Source of the DNA: Azolla caroliniana
Lineage: Eukaryota; Polypodiophyta
DNA: 64,000 nt
Assembly: GCA_043228905.1 (NCBI GenBank)
Contig: JBHGNT010000003.1
Coordinates: 11,842,001-11,906,000, forward strand
Reading direction: 5' to 3'
Positions 54,423 through 64,000 of this stretch are shown here, in pieces. The notes beneath the pieces were generated by a model. That model had not been told where the DNA came from, searched no databases, and worked only from the letters and a program-made list of their open reading frames with translations. The position numbers were made by a program, and so were the translations under genes. Numbering within the stretch: the first letter of the stretch is position 1; every line of letters starts with the position of its first letter.

Positions 54423-54436
54423 AAAGAGGGGGAGTA
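54423..54436 (+). promoter_or_regulatory. polypurine tract of F
   Basis: AAAGAGGGGGAGTA immediately before the 3' LTR. Confidence 0.9.
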
Positions 54437-54891
54437 TGTTACGGGCATGACCATATAATATCCCGTGGTGAGAATTTACCGTAGTATTCTATACACGTGG
54501 ATAAGTGTGAGGGTTAAACGAGAGTGTAAAGAAGGGGAGGATTACTTTTAAATCCTCGGGATTGAGACAACCTATTAGGCCAAGTGTGAACATGGCTGGG
54601 GGCCTTGGGTATCGCTATAAATAGAGGCCTAGCTACCCTCATTTCATCATCTTGTTGACTACGTCGAGACTCTGTCTTGTGGTGGGTCAACTCTTGTAGC
54701 GAGTGCGCCAGCACCAGGTACGACTCGACGCCATGGCGGTGGTATGGGACACCGATCGAGGCTCGAGTCCGTCTCGATCCCTTCGCTCGGGAGTGGTCGG
54801 GTGGATTGACAACCTTCTTTCTCTCTCTCCTTTCTATCTAGATCTATATTCTATCCTTATCTAATGCTTACATTAGTCTATGTCTTTGACA
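54437..54891 (+). repeat. 3' LTR of F
   Basis: 455 bp, ends TTTGACA, followed by the duplication GTTAT. Confidence 0.95.
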
Positions 54892-55288
54892 GTTATGGAA
54901 AGAGGTGAATTAAGCAAGCTGACAAAAACAATGTGCTACCATTGTCATAAAGAAGGGCACTATGTGAACCGATGGCCGGGAAAAGAAAACAAGAAAGCAC
55001 CAACAGTGAACATGTTGATAGCCAAGACAGCTGGAGTATAGCAGGTCACGACACGTAGAAAAGCCAAGCTAGATGAGTTGGAAGCTCAGGAGGTGGTACG
55101 CAAAACGGCAAAGGAATGGGTCGAGAAGATGAATCAGAAAAATGCAGAACGAATGTTATAGCAAATGACCGAACAATCGGCAGCGCCAAAGCCAACGACA
55201 GATGAGGGGCCATCAATCGAAGACTTAACATGGCAGGCATTGGCTGATTGCCAGATCACACTACCATTAGCCAACCTATTAAAGTTTG

Positions 55289-55712
55289 TACCATAGTATT
55301 CTATACACGTGGATAAAGTGTGAGGGTTAAACAAGAGTGTAAAGAAGGGAAGATTACTTCTAATCCTAGGAATTGAGGCAACCCATAAGGGCCAAGTGTG
55401 AACTTGCCTAGGGGACCTTAAGTCTGGCTGTAAATATGAGGCCTAGCTACCCTCATTTGACACATCATTCGACTATGTCGACACTCTGATCTTGTGGTGA
55501 TTGAACTCTTGTAGCTAGCACACTAGTACCAGACATGACTTGATGCGGACGCCGATCGTGGCTCAATCCGTCTCAATCCCTTCGCTCGGAGGTGGTCGGG
55601 TGGATTGGAATCCTTCTAAGTTATATTGTAGTATTTTGCACATGAGGATAACATGTGAGGGTCAACCGAGAGTGTAAAGAGGGAGGATTACTTTATGGTC
55701 ATGCCCGTAACA
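55289..55712. repeat. rearranged F-family LTR fragments (L) with inverted end
   Basis: 55289-55610 is a diverged plus-oriented LTR starting about 45 bp into it (CCATAGTATTCTATACACG). 55625-55693 repeats the same upstream part in plus orientation. The last ~20 bp (TGGTCATGCCCGTAACA) are the LTR start inverted. Confidence 0.72.
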
Positions 55713-56500
55713 TATGGGGTGTGATAATGTGCACAAATCCATTAGAACTCGTTGAGTTGTGATGCCTTGGCCTTGGGATGTTCCCAAAGTTGCGAATGAG
55801 CTTGCATGCGACATCACTTATGGTGGTGGATGCATATAAGGTAGATGAAAATGGTGGAAAGTTTAGGTACAATGTAGATTGGTCTCATGTACATTACCAT
55901 TTTGCTTCTAAATGTTCCTAAAAGAAGAAGACCACGAGCAGAAAGCAAACAACGAAACCCACCCCAGTAGATGAAAAATATGGTGGATATGGAGGGGAAC
56001 TCCAACATTTAGTTGCACATGAGACATGCATGTTTATTATGCAAACTTCCGATAAACGAAAAGCATATATAATATTGGTATGAGGTTGGAGGACTTCTAT
56101 GCGAAGATGGGGAAAATGTGTGCACAAGAGATAGAAGCTTACGTTGAATAAATTGAAAATGCACCCCCTAATGCTAACAAACATATAAGAGATAAATAGA
56201 TCCATCCACCTTTGACTTGCCATATTTTGACGGGGCCAATAACTTATGATGGCAAATCAAGCCATGGTTCAGGTTTGCAAATACACATTTTCTTTGGCCA
56301 TTTGAGTCCATAGAGGTAAGCTAGGAGCTGGGCCGGTAAACACATGGCAATTGATTGAATAATGGAGGCATGAGGGGGTGGATGGTCCAAAACGAGAGAA
56401 GCCTCCCTCCCTCCCGAGTCCCTCCCTCCATTCATGCATATGTGCATGATGCATCATGATGCATATGTATGTAGTTAGTTAATCTTCTCCCATCCCTAAA
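55713..56500. other. intergenic, no gene seen
   Basis: Only short chance frames on both strands and a CCCTCCCTCC-rich patch near 56403-56430. No repeats shared with the rest of the window were noticed. Confidence 0.6.
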
Positions 56501-57062
56501 AGGAAAGAGAGAGAGAGAGAGAAACAAACAAAAATAGACCCTCAAAAACTAAACCCAACCCAACCCAACCCAACCCAACCCAACCCCCGCTCCTTAAAAA
56601 CAAAACAAAACAAAAAAAAGAAACGGAACAAACCGAATTTAACCAAAAAAGAAAAACAAAAAGCCCATAAAAAGAGAGGAATAGAAAAGAAAAGAAAAGA
56701 AAAGAAAAGAAAATGAATTGAGAGAGAAAGGTGGGGATCGATTTATTTACGACTCCTTTCTTTCTTGTTTGCATTTTAGGGTTCCCTGTGTTCTTCAAGA
56801 AAGGATACATACATACTGAGACAGACAGAGAGACGGATAGATAAACAGACAGACAGAAGCAGACCTCCCTCCCTCCCTGCCTGCCTGCCTGTGCCCCCTC
56901 CCATCTTCCCATCCATATATCCATTCTTTCTTTCTCCTGGATCGATCGATCTGTGTCTAAGCTAAGCTAAGTTAAGCTAAGGTGTGCGTGCGTGCGTGCG
57001 TGCGTGCGTGCCTACTATACATAGTTAGTGTGAAGAACACAACACACACACACACACACACC
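56501..57062 (+). promoter_or_regulatory. microsatellite-rich upstream/5' UTR region of MDH
   Basis: A dense run of simple repeats: (GA)n at 56506-56522, (AACCC)7 near 56552-56587, (AAAAG)n at about 56685-56712, CTCCCTCC/CTGCCTG repeats at 56867-56892, AGCTAAGCTAA at 56959-56981, (GTGC)n at 56983-57010 and (AC)n at 57044-57060. The last repeat directly precedes the start codon. No unambiguous TATA box could be picked; the transcription start is unknown. Confidence 0.6.
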
Positions 57063-60000
57063 ATGACTTTCGCGGGTCTATTTCAGCGTGCTGCACCTCA
57101 AGCTGTGAAGCATCATCATCATCATCAGCGGAAGGTGGCGATCCTGGGAGCTGCGGGAGGGATCGGTCAGCCACTCTCCCTCCTCATGAAGCTTAACCCC
57201 CTCGTCACCTCCCTCTCCCTCTACGATATCGCCAACACCCCCGGCGTCGCTGCGGACGTCAGCCATGTCAACACCCGAGCGCAGGTAAGACAGACGCACA
57301 TAATGTCAGCTGCATTGCGGTATTCACTAATCTGATTTCCATCGCTCCCACAGAGATCTAGGATTTTTGTGACTTATTATTATTTGGACTGATTATTAGA
57401 GGAAGGAAGACGCCTGCATTTCCTGATTTATCTATCTCGCCTCGTTCGTTGTCATGCATTATGATGCAAGTGATAGATAGAAACCATTTGTTTTCTTGTT
57501 TAAACACGAATTTTATCGTTTGAATCGTGTGTTGTGGATCCAGGATTTAAGATAGTTGCAGTCTTAATCGTTCATCTCGTTTTTTGTGCTGATTATCGGT
57601 ACTTTCTAGTGTGAACTTTGACTTATATGGTTACCGAATTCCAGGCTTCATCCTCATTTATTTCAGTCTTTTCGTTGTTATTTCATCTGCGTTTTGAATG
57701 TGAAAATTTGTAGCATTTTCAATGTAAATCGATTTTCCTCTTGCATGATAATCTCTCAAGATCAGAAGATTGACATCTACTGATCTTGTCAATGAGGGAT
57801 CATTTTATTTCAAGAAACGTCTATTGCTTATTTATCCTGTTTGTTCTTTTCTTTACGGATCTCAGAATCCCGATCTCTGAAATAATAATCAGAACCGACT
57901 GACTGACTGCATTTTCCAAAGTGGCATTTTAAAATTTGAATGCTTCTGGCATCTCTGGTTGAACCTCTCTTTGACCATTCAAATTCAATCAAATAGAGGG
58001 ACTTATTACGGCTGATAATATTCGGAAAATCGCTAGTAGTTTTGAATGTAGAATTTTGCAAGTGCATGCTCGTCCCTATCAGTCTGGAAAGTAGCATGTT
58101 CTGATTTTTGTCACAAGGTTTTATTTCTTACATTGCTTGTTTGCTTCCTTCTATCATCCTTTCTTGTATCTTCCATACGGATGTATTGTCCTTTTCAGTA
58201 GTTTGTATGTTTAATCACGCTCTTGCTGTATGGAATTTTTATTTTCGCATGTTCATACATGCCTGTGTAACACCCACTGATCTTCTCTACCCGAGCTTTC
58301 TTTTGTAGATAACAGTATTTCAATGTGTTCGAAACTACAGTGCTAACAAAGGTTTCTCTTGATTTATTTGCACTTGTGCTTGTTAACTACTTTTAATGAG
58401 AATCTATGAGTTGCTTGCTCATTTTTGCGGACATGCAGGTTGCATCTTTACCTAATACGAACATTTTCTTCATTTATAACTTTTCCTGTCAGGATAAACT
58501 TTTATGTACCTGAGGGGAAACCTTCTTCATTTCAGGTAGCAGGATATGCTGGTGACGAGGAGTTAGGAGCTGCATTACAGGGAGCAGATCTAGTCATCAT
58601 ACCTGCAGGTGTTCCTCGTAAACCTGGAATGACGAGGGATGATCTCTTCAACATCAACGCTGGCATTGTTAAGTCTCTGTGTACAGCTATCTCCAAACAC
58701 TGTCCGGAAGTAAGTACTACCTTTTTTTATTTAATATGCACTTTTAGTATACATTTTCTTATTACATACCATTCTAAAAATCCTCTTTTAGTACACTTTC
58801 CAAACATTATACTGCTTTTTAGTATACTTCCTGACTTGCCACTATCCTTGGCACTGGTTTGTAGTATACCTCCGGACTTGACACTTGTTTCAGTATACCT
58901 CCTGACTTGGCGGTATCCTTGGAAACTTGTTATAGGATGCTTCCCAACTTGTCCTTTACTGCAGTTCGTGTTAATTTTTTTGAATCTTATAAATATATGT
59001 GGTGAAATTATGAGGAGATACCCATTTAAGAGCTTCGATTGTTCTACAGGAATGTCCCTTTAGTGTATGTGAATTTCTGAAAAACCTCACATCTATCATG
59101 CGTTCTGCTGTAATACTTCACTTCTAGTCTACCATTGCCCATGGTTTATAAGAAAATTGGGTTGGTCATTTAATATATTATCAGATGCTTGCTGTACACT
59201 TTTATGAATAAACTGGCCTGAGTTTTATCTGACAATTTTGAGTTCTATATTTTAAGGCTGTTGTGAACATGATCAGTAATCCTGTGAATTCTACTGTTCC
59301 CATTGCCGCCGAGGTTTTCAAAAAGGCCAATACATATGATCCCAAAAAACTTTTTGGCGTCACCACACTCGATGTGGTTCGTGCCAGAACATTTTATGCT
59401 GCCAAGAAAGGGCTTTCTGTTGAAGGTATGTTTGTTGTTTACTGAATTTTCCAATAGTTTTTTATTCTATTAGTAAAATAAGTTGATAATAGTTTATATA
59501 TCGCTGCTATTTGTTTGTATCTGTAGATGTTGATATTCCGGTTGTTGGTGGTCATGCTGGAATAACGATTCTTCCACTCTTTTCTCAGGTAGTAAACTAA
59601 ACCCATTGTGAACCTTTTTATTTTGGCCCATTTCTAATAAAATACTTGTTTTCCCTTGTTCAATTGATTTTGTTTGTACATGTTTAATATTGTGCGCTCA
59701 GACATCTCAAGGTATTTGGGCTAGCATCTTGTTACGTTATTATTTTCCCTTGTTCAATTGATATTTGCTTGCTAATACATCTTTAATATTGTGTATTCAG
59801 GCAACTCCTAAGGCATCACTTACAGATGAAGAAATTGATGCTTTAACCAAAAGAACTCAAGATGGAGGAACAGAAGTTGTGCAAGCAAAGGCTGGGAAAG
59901 GCTCTGCAACTCTCTCCATGGCGTAAGTAACCAGCCACTTTTAACTCATATTGATGTAAAGATGGATTGATTTTGCTTTCCATGTTATATGCAAACCCCA

Positions 60001-60547
60001 TTATTTTAGCACATGTTAAATTTAATAGTGATACTTAGAGGTTAATTATGAAATTTGCTTTGCATTCAGTGTTAATTGTAAAAGTGAAAATACTACACTT
60101 ACTGCTAGTTGTGAATTCTTCATATTCTTAAATCACTCATTGTTAACTGTTTTCCAGGTATGCTGGTGCATTGTTTGCTGAATCCATTTTGAAAGGATTA
60201 AATGGCGAGGCCAATATAGTAGAATGTAGCTATGTTGCTTCTAACATCACAGAGCTTCCTTTCTTTTCATCAAAGGTATTTCACAAGACAGAAAAAATCA
60301 AACGAATTTGAAACAACTGATTTTATTACTTGAGAGTTTCTGCAATCTCTAGAACTTGAGATCATAGTCTTGTGAAAGTTCAATTGTAAACGAATATTTG
60401 CTTGCTGTGTAGGTTCGCATTGGGAAATCAGGGGTAGAGGAAGTTTATGATCTTGGTTCATTATCTGCATATGAAAAGAAGGCTTTGGATGCCATGATTC
60501 CAGAATTGAAGTCATCCATTCAGAAGGGAGTTGATTTTGCATCTTAA
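57063..60547 (+). CDS. MDH: NAD malate dehydrogenase, mitochondrial type, 7 exons, 333 aa
   Basis: Interconverts malate and oxaloacetate with NAD in the citric acid cycle. Exons, all with GT/AG introns and matching phase: 57063-57284, 58536-58709, 59257-59425, 59527-59588, 59801-59922, 60158-60275, 60413-60547 (1002 nt). A leader of about 23 residues with five His (17-21) precedes the Rossmann core [15 protein letters not shown] (Gly 29, 32, 35). Substrate-binding Arg 102 and 108 lie in [12 protein letters not shown], Asn 140 in SNPVNST, Asp 171 and Arg 174 in TTLDVVRAR, and catalytic His 198 in VVGGHAGIT. All are present, so the enzyme should be active. Core sequence ([19 protein letters not shown]) resembles mitochondrial isoforms. 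I see no PTS2 nonapeptide, so glyoxysomal targeting is less likely. The start is the first ATG after the 5' repeats. Intron 1 is the longest (1251 bp). Confidence 0.96.
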
Positions 60548-60917
60548 GCTTTCATTCCATCAATTAACATTATGTTCCTCAATAATAAGAAGAGGCCAAC
60601 GGTTTTCTTTTTGTACTTTGAGAGAAAGGGGTTTTAGAGATGATTTTTGAGTTAAACCTTTGGAAATAAGGTATCGGACTTCTGTTGTCCTCTCAAATTT
60701 GCTTGTAATCAAGTAGGAAATTGCTGCACACCTTAATGTCGGGTTATAATGGAAATAATCTTTTGCTATGTAGTTACGTTTTGCTATTACTCCAGGTTGA
60801 ACTATATGGGTAGTCTATATTCGCAACAGCCGATTGATTATACTTGTGAATCATCAGCCATGGCAACAAAATCAGATTGATAGTGTATGAACTGTTCTCA
60901 ATGAATTAAGATCCTAT
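60548..60917 (+). other. 3' UTR and downstream flank of MDH
   Basis: Non-coding. AATAAT at 60581-60586 and a GGAAATAATC near 60750 could serve as plant near-upstream polyadenylation signals. The actual cleavage site cannot be told from sequence. Confidence 0.45.
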
Positions 60918-61157
60918 CTCATGCTCCTAATTTAAGTTGGAAATAAATGGATACCATGTTGCTATGGAAGATGATTGAGTGATTGATGGTAGGCAGGCTC
61001 ATGCTCCTAATTTAAGTTGGAAATAAATGGATACCATGTTGCTATGGAAGATGATTGAGTGATTGATGGTAGGCAGGCTCATGCTCCTAATTTAAGTTGG
61101 AAATAAATGGATACCATGTTGCTATGGAAGATGATTGAGTGATTGATGGTAGGCAGG
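60918..61157. repeat. perfect 80-bp x3 tandem repeat
   Basis: Units 60918-60997, 60998-61077 and 61078-61157 each run from CTCATGCTCC to GGTAGGCAGG and look identical. Each unit has TGATTGAGTGATTGATGG near its end. Confidence 0.97.
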
Positions 61158-62262
61158 TCGAGATGTAATGTGCATCTGTGTATGTTAATAACAGATCCAT
61201 ATTGATAACAGCCATTGCCTTAATGTGCTAGATTGATATTTTGAGGCTTACATCAGCGTTAAGGTCAAAGTTTTAGCTAAAACAAGATAATCAAAGCAGT
61301 ATATGTACATAAAATCTTAGGCAAGAACATATAGAGAGGTCTACTAGTATAAAAGTTGATTTTCTTGTGTACTGGCAAAAATGTTGAGAAAAAACTGATA
61401 TGTGAGGCAAATAACTAGTGATTTTTTTAAAGGATTGTCAAGCCAAGAAATGAAAGAGCTTTCAATAACAATGATTGCCAAGGTTTTAAAAATGTTATTA
61501 ATGGCTGTTTATTCAGGCTATAACTTGGAATATTAGTAGTGACACAGAGAAGAGGAGAATGAATGGTAGTGGAGATAGGATAATGATGAAGAAGCATTTA
61601 TTGTGCATATATAATTTGTAAAACATTGATAATGAGGAATACACATTGATAGACTATTAAAGCATATGTGTGAGCTTTGTGGACAAGGAGTTTTGTGAGG
61701 AAGAAGAAGCGGAACATGAAAATAATTGAAATACAATCATGGTATAGAACATGTGGATAACAAAACATTCAATGATTGGGAGAGGTGCCCTTTTTGTTTC
61801 AACTGAAAAAGTTGTTTTTTGAGAGCACCACAAAGAAAGGTTCAAATAAAAGAGGGGGTACTCTTCCTTATCAGACCTTGTACAAATGGGCAACATTGAT
61901 TGGTACACCTATTTGTATGTTACCTATGCGTTGTTTTGAGGAAACACACTATCACAATGGGACATGAAGCTAACATGATTAATTGATGTAAACATAAGAG
62001 GGAGTTCCTTGCTCTAGTGTCCATATTTTTATCAAGTGTATGCAATGCCACATGCAAGATCTAACATAGCTAGTTGAGGTAAAACAACATACATAAAAAT
62101 AAATGTTTTAGAGTAAGACTTAAAATCCTTTTACTTGATTCCCTACATGCACCATACAAAGAAAGCTCTAGGTTTTCACATAATCATTTTTTTTCTCAAA
62201 TAGATATTCATTTTTGAATAGTATATTAAATTTATTTTGATATTACATATTAGTAATGTTAA
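61158..62262. other. AT-rich intergenic, no gene seen
   Basis: Short chance frames on both strands without recognisable domains or conserved motifs; no mobile-element ends noticed. Confidence 0.6.
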
Positions 62263-62267
62263 GCGGG

Positions 62268-62310
<43 letters not shown>

Positions 62311-62335
62311 GCGTGTTCGATCCACGCTCACCGCA
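62263..62335 (+). tRNA. tRNA-Phe (GAA)
   Basis: 73 nt without encoded CCA. The acceptor stem GCGGGGA pairs with TCACCGC allowing one G-T pair. D arm GCTC...GAGC, anticodon stem TCAGA/TCTGA with loop CTGAAGA (anticodon GAA, 62296-62298), and T arm CGTGT/ACACG-type stem with TTCGATC loop are all intact. A-box and B-box (GTTCGATCC) for RNA polymerase III are in place. Matches cytosolic plant tRNA-Phe as recalled. A short TTT follows, a weak terminator. No intron. Confidence 0.97.
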
Positions 62336-63925
62336 TTTGCCTGAAATTGAAATTTTGATTATCCGGTACCGACTTTATTATTTTCAGCAAATCCAACATC
62401 CATAATTCTATATAGCCTTCACTGGTTGTACTTAGTATGTATGTATCACATGCTCGCTTTACCTTCTTTCTTAAATCCATGCATGCATGCTCTTTTTTAT
62501 ACTTTTATACCTCTTGTTTCCCACATACATGACTACTTTTCCCTTCTTCCACATCCGTGTGTTCCATACAATCATAACTTATCGGAAGATCATAAACCTC
62601 TTTACATCTAAATACTTCTTATTCCTTCAAAAGTATTCGGTTCACACTTTTTCTCGGAACATTTGTACAAGCTAGACTTTTACCTTGTGCTCAACTCACG
62701 TCACACATGGATGACCTTCCATGTTCATGTTTAAAACATTGTTGGCATTCACGCAACTAATCATTGGCTCGATGTTTTGAACAATACATTTGACTCTTAA
62801 ATGGAAATTGTAGAGAGTAATTTAGTATTTGTCTAATAATATTGGGCTTGCAAATGCAAAAGCAAATATTAGCCCTCATATTAATACTAATGTGGAGTAG
62901 TTAATTGTCTAATAATAATGGGCTTGCAAATGTAAAAGCAAATATACTTGGACCTTGTAATATCTAAACGTTGCTTGAAGATCCACTCATTCATTGAGTG
63001 TGAACTCTTGCATATGCATTATTCATGTTGTCTCCACTCTTGTTGAGTAGAAGCCATTGTAATTGGATGCATTCTTCCTTGTTATTAGCTATTTCGTGTA
63101 CTCTTTAGTGGCTGCTATAGTGGTAGGTCATTTGGATGGAGGGTTTTCAACTATCCAACATGTTCTTGTAACTCATATAAGATGAGTTGCAAAGTGCCTC
63201 TTTGTTCACATTAATAAATAATTTGTGATAACCTTTGTGCCCCTTAAGTGTCCTCTAGCTTGGGTGGATGATCTATGGTATAACTTTATGCCCTTGTCTG
63301 GATGATCAAATGCATTAAACTGGGGCATATCCTAGATATCTTTGGTTGAAAATTCAAAATAGATGGTTTGTTGTTGAAAACTTCCATTTACTTGGCTTTT
63401 GCAATAATAATGCGTCGAGAAGAAGTGAGCACAAAGCTAGGTATGAAGTCTCAACAAAATAATTAAGAGGCAAAATTTGAAGCCCATGTGGGCCAATCTA
63501 GCTAACCTTAATTTTGGTATTTAAGTTAAGCCACGGCAATAGAATTTCGCCCATGATTGCCTTGTTGCCCATAATGATAGTGTTTTGGAATGTTCCCCAC
63601 ATTTGGGTAATATGATGGCTTGAAATTGGTGAGTTGTAGTTTCATGTCATTTTTTGAGGGTGAGTTTTTGTCGCCTTTAAAGTGAGGGTTGTTAGGGTGA
63701 ATTGTCTTAAGAGGGTGAGGCGAATCGTTTTTACAAGGTGAGGGCAAATTATAGTTGTAGAATACAATATGCACTTTTTTTAAAGCCCATATGCTATGCA
63801 TTCTTAAAGTATTCTACCCTTTTTTTAATACTTAGAATACTTATTCTATAGATAAAATACATTAAACACTTCTTAAAATTTAAAGTGTTATTTATTTTTG
63901 GAAACGTTAAATACTTAAATATTGT
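62336..63925. other. AT-rich intergenic, no gene seen
   Basis: No domain-bearing frame. Two copies of a 40-bp motif (GTCTAATAAT...GGGCTTGCAAATG) lie at 62831-62870 and 62907-62946. The part at 62990-63270 has a TTCCTTGTTA/CATATAAGATGAG composition like a transcribed repeat, but no ends were found. Confidence 0.55.
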
Positions 63926-64000
63926 TGAGTTTTCGATCGATGATCCGTGAGTAAGATCGACTCAAAATGCAAACGAGGAACACATAAAACAACAAGATAC
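63925..64000. repeat. possible LTR start cut by window end
   Basis: TGTTGAGTTTTCGATCG at about 63924 followed by GATCGACTCAAAATGC and GAGGAACACATAAAAC resembles the opening of the copia LTRs of C and the 691-bp solo LTR. Too short to confirm. Confidence 0.3.

Larger units (their letters stand above)
48266..54891 (+). mobile_element. Ty3/gypsy element F, chromovirus-like, complete ends
   Basis: LTRs of 455 bp each (48266-48720; 54437-54891) with about 20 substitutions, mostly transitions (about 95% identity). Perfect target duplication GTTAT at 48261-48265 and 54892-54896. The internal region has a 1.7 kb leader, then gag-PR-RT-RH-IN in one main frame with stops. A chromodomain-like tail points to the chromovirus branch. 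Inserted in remnant J. Confidence 0.94.
46902..55288 (+). mobile_element. gypsy remnant J (G1 lineage), split by K and F
   Basis: Three pieces remain: 46902-47460, 48019-48265 and 54892-55288, together about 1.2 kb. The last piece encodes CYHCHKEGHYVN (zinc knuckle), KLDELEAQEVVRK and LTWQALADCQITLPLANLL, matching G1 at 4876-5215 in order. The first contains an Arg/Asp-rich gag tail (RFRQEDRYWQNDRPR). The pieces join correctly when K and F are removed. Confidence 0.75.

Noticed and set aside
56552-56587. (AACCC)n as interstitial telomere repeat
   Set aside because: The plant telomere unit is CCCTAAA; AACCC is a plain microsatellite and short.
56496-56924. 142-codon minus-strand frame upstream of MDH
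   Set aside because: Composed of microsatellite translations (Ser/Leu/Phe runs) and located in the MDH upstream region.
58425-59063. 212-codon frame treated as a separate gene
   Set aside because: It is MDH exon 2 with translated intron on both sides; splice sites and phase fit the MDH model.

Overview
This window is a block of land-plant nuclear DNA. A seven-exon, plant-type NAD malate dehydrogenase gene, a nuclear tRNA-Phe(GAA) gene, and Ty1/copia and Ty3/gypsy LTR retrotransposons with plant-style primer sites all support that. The species cannot be named from sequence alone. The high load of nested retrotransposons suggests a large genome. One gypsy lineage (element B) has a pol type I associate with non-seed plants or fungi rather than the common angiosperm clades, but that is only an impression.

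Layout. 1-4037: non-autonomous gypsy-like element A, with its 5' LTR cut by the window edge, a tRNA-Trp primer site, a gag-only reading frame and a 1.55 kb 3' LTR. A sits inside the gag of gypsy element G1 (4038-17010), which also carries a long coiled-coil accessory frame after pol and an inserted copia element CP1 (11141-16537, TSD CAAGG). 17011-18440: minus-oriented LTR-like DNA containing a 0.5 kb tandem duplication. 18441-23851: gypsy element B, the apparent autonomous relative of A, lacking its 5' end. 23852-25620: minus-strand gag/protease remnant of the G1 lineage. 25640-27712: LTR fragments and unassigned repeats.

27713-42931: copia element D on the minus strand, with a near-perfect TSD. 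It was later hit by four insertions: intact copia C (28527-33857, identical LTRs), decayed copia E (35321-38607), a 691-bp solo LTR (39066-39756) and a 455-bp solo LTR of the F family (41319-41773). Removing these leaves about 5.4 kb, a normal copia length. 43045-46901: copia element G (minus), which has lost its reverse transcriptase. 46902-55288: a gypsy gag remnant J, split by an LTR fragment with inverted ends (K) and by gypsy element F (48266-54891, TSD GTTAT). 55289-55712: a rearranged F-family LTR.

55713-64000: gene space, with a microsatellite-rich upstream region, the malate dehydrogenase gene (57063-60547), a perfect 80-bp triplication, a tRNA-Phe gene (62263-62335) and AT-rich intergenic DNA.

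Only the malate dehydrogenase gene, the tRNA gene and the element C polyprotein look functional. Every other coding sequence is retrotransposon-derived and broken by stops, frameshifts or deletions. All percentages and repeat matches were judged by eye.
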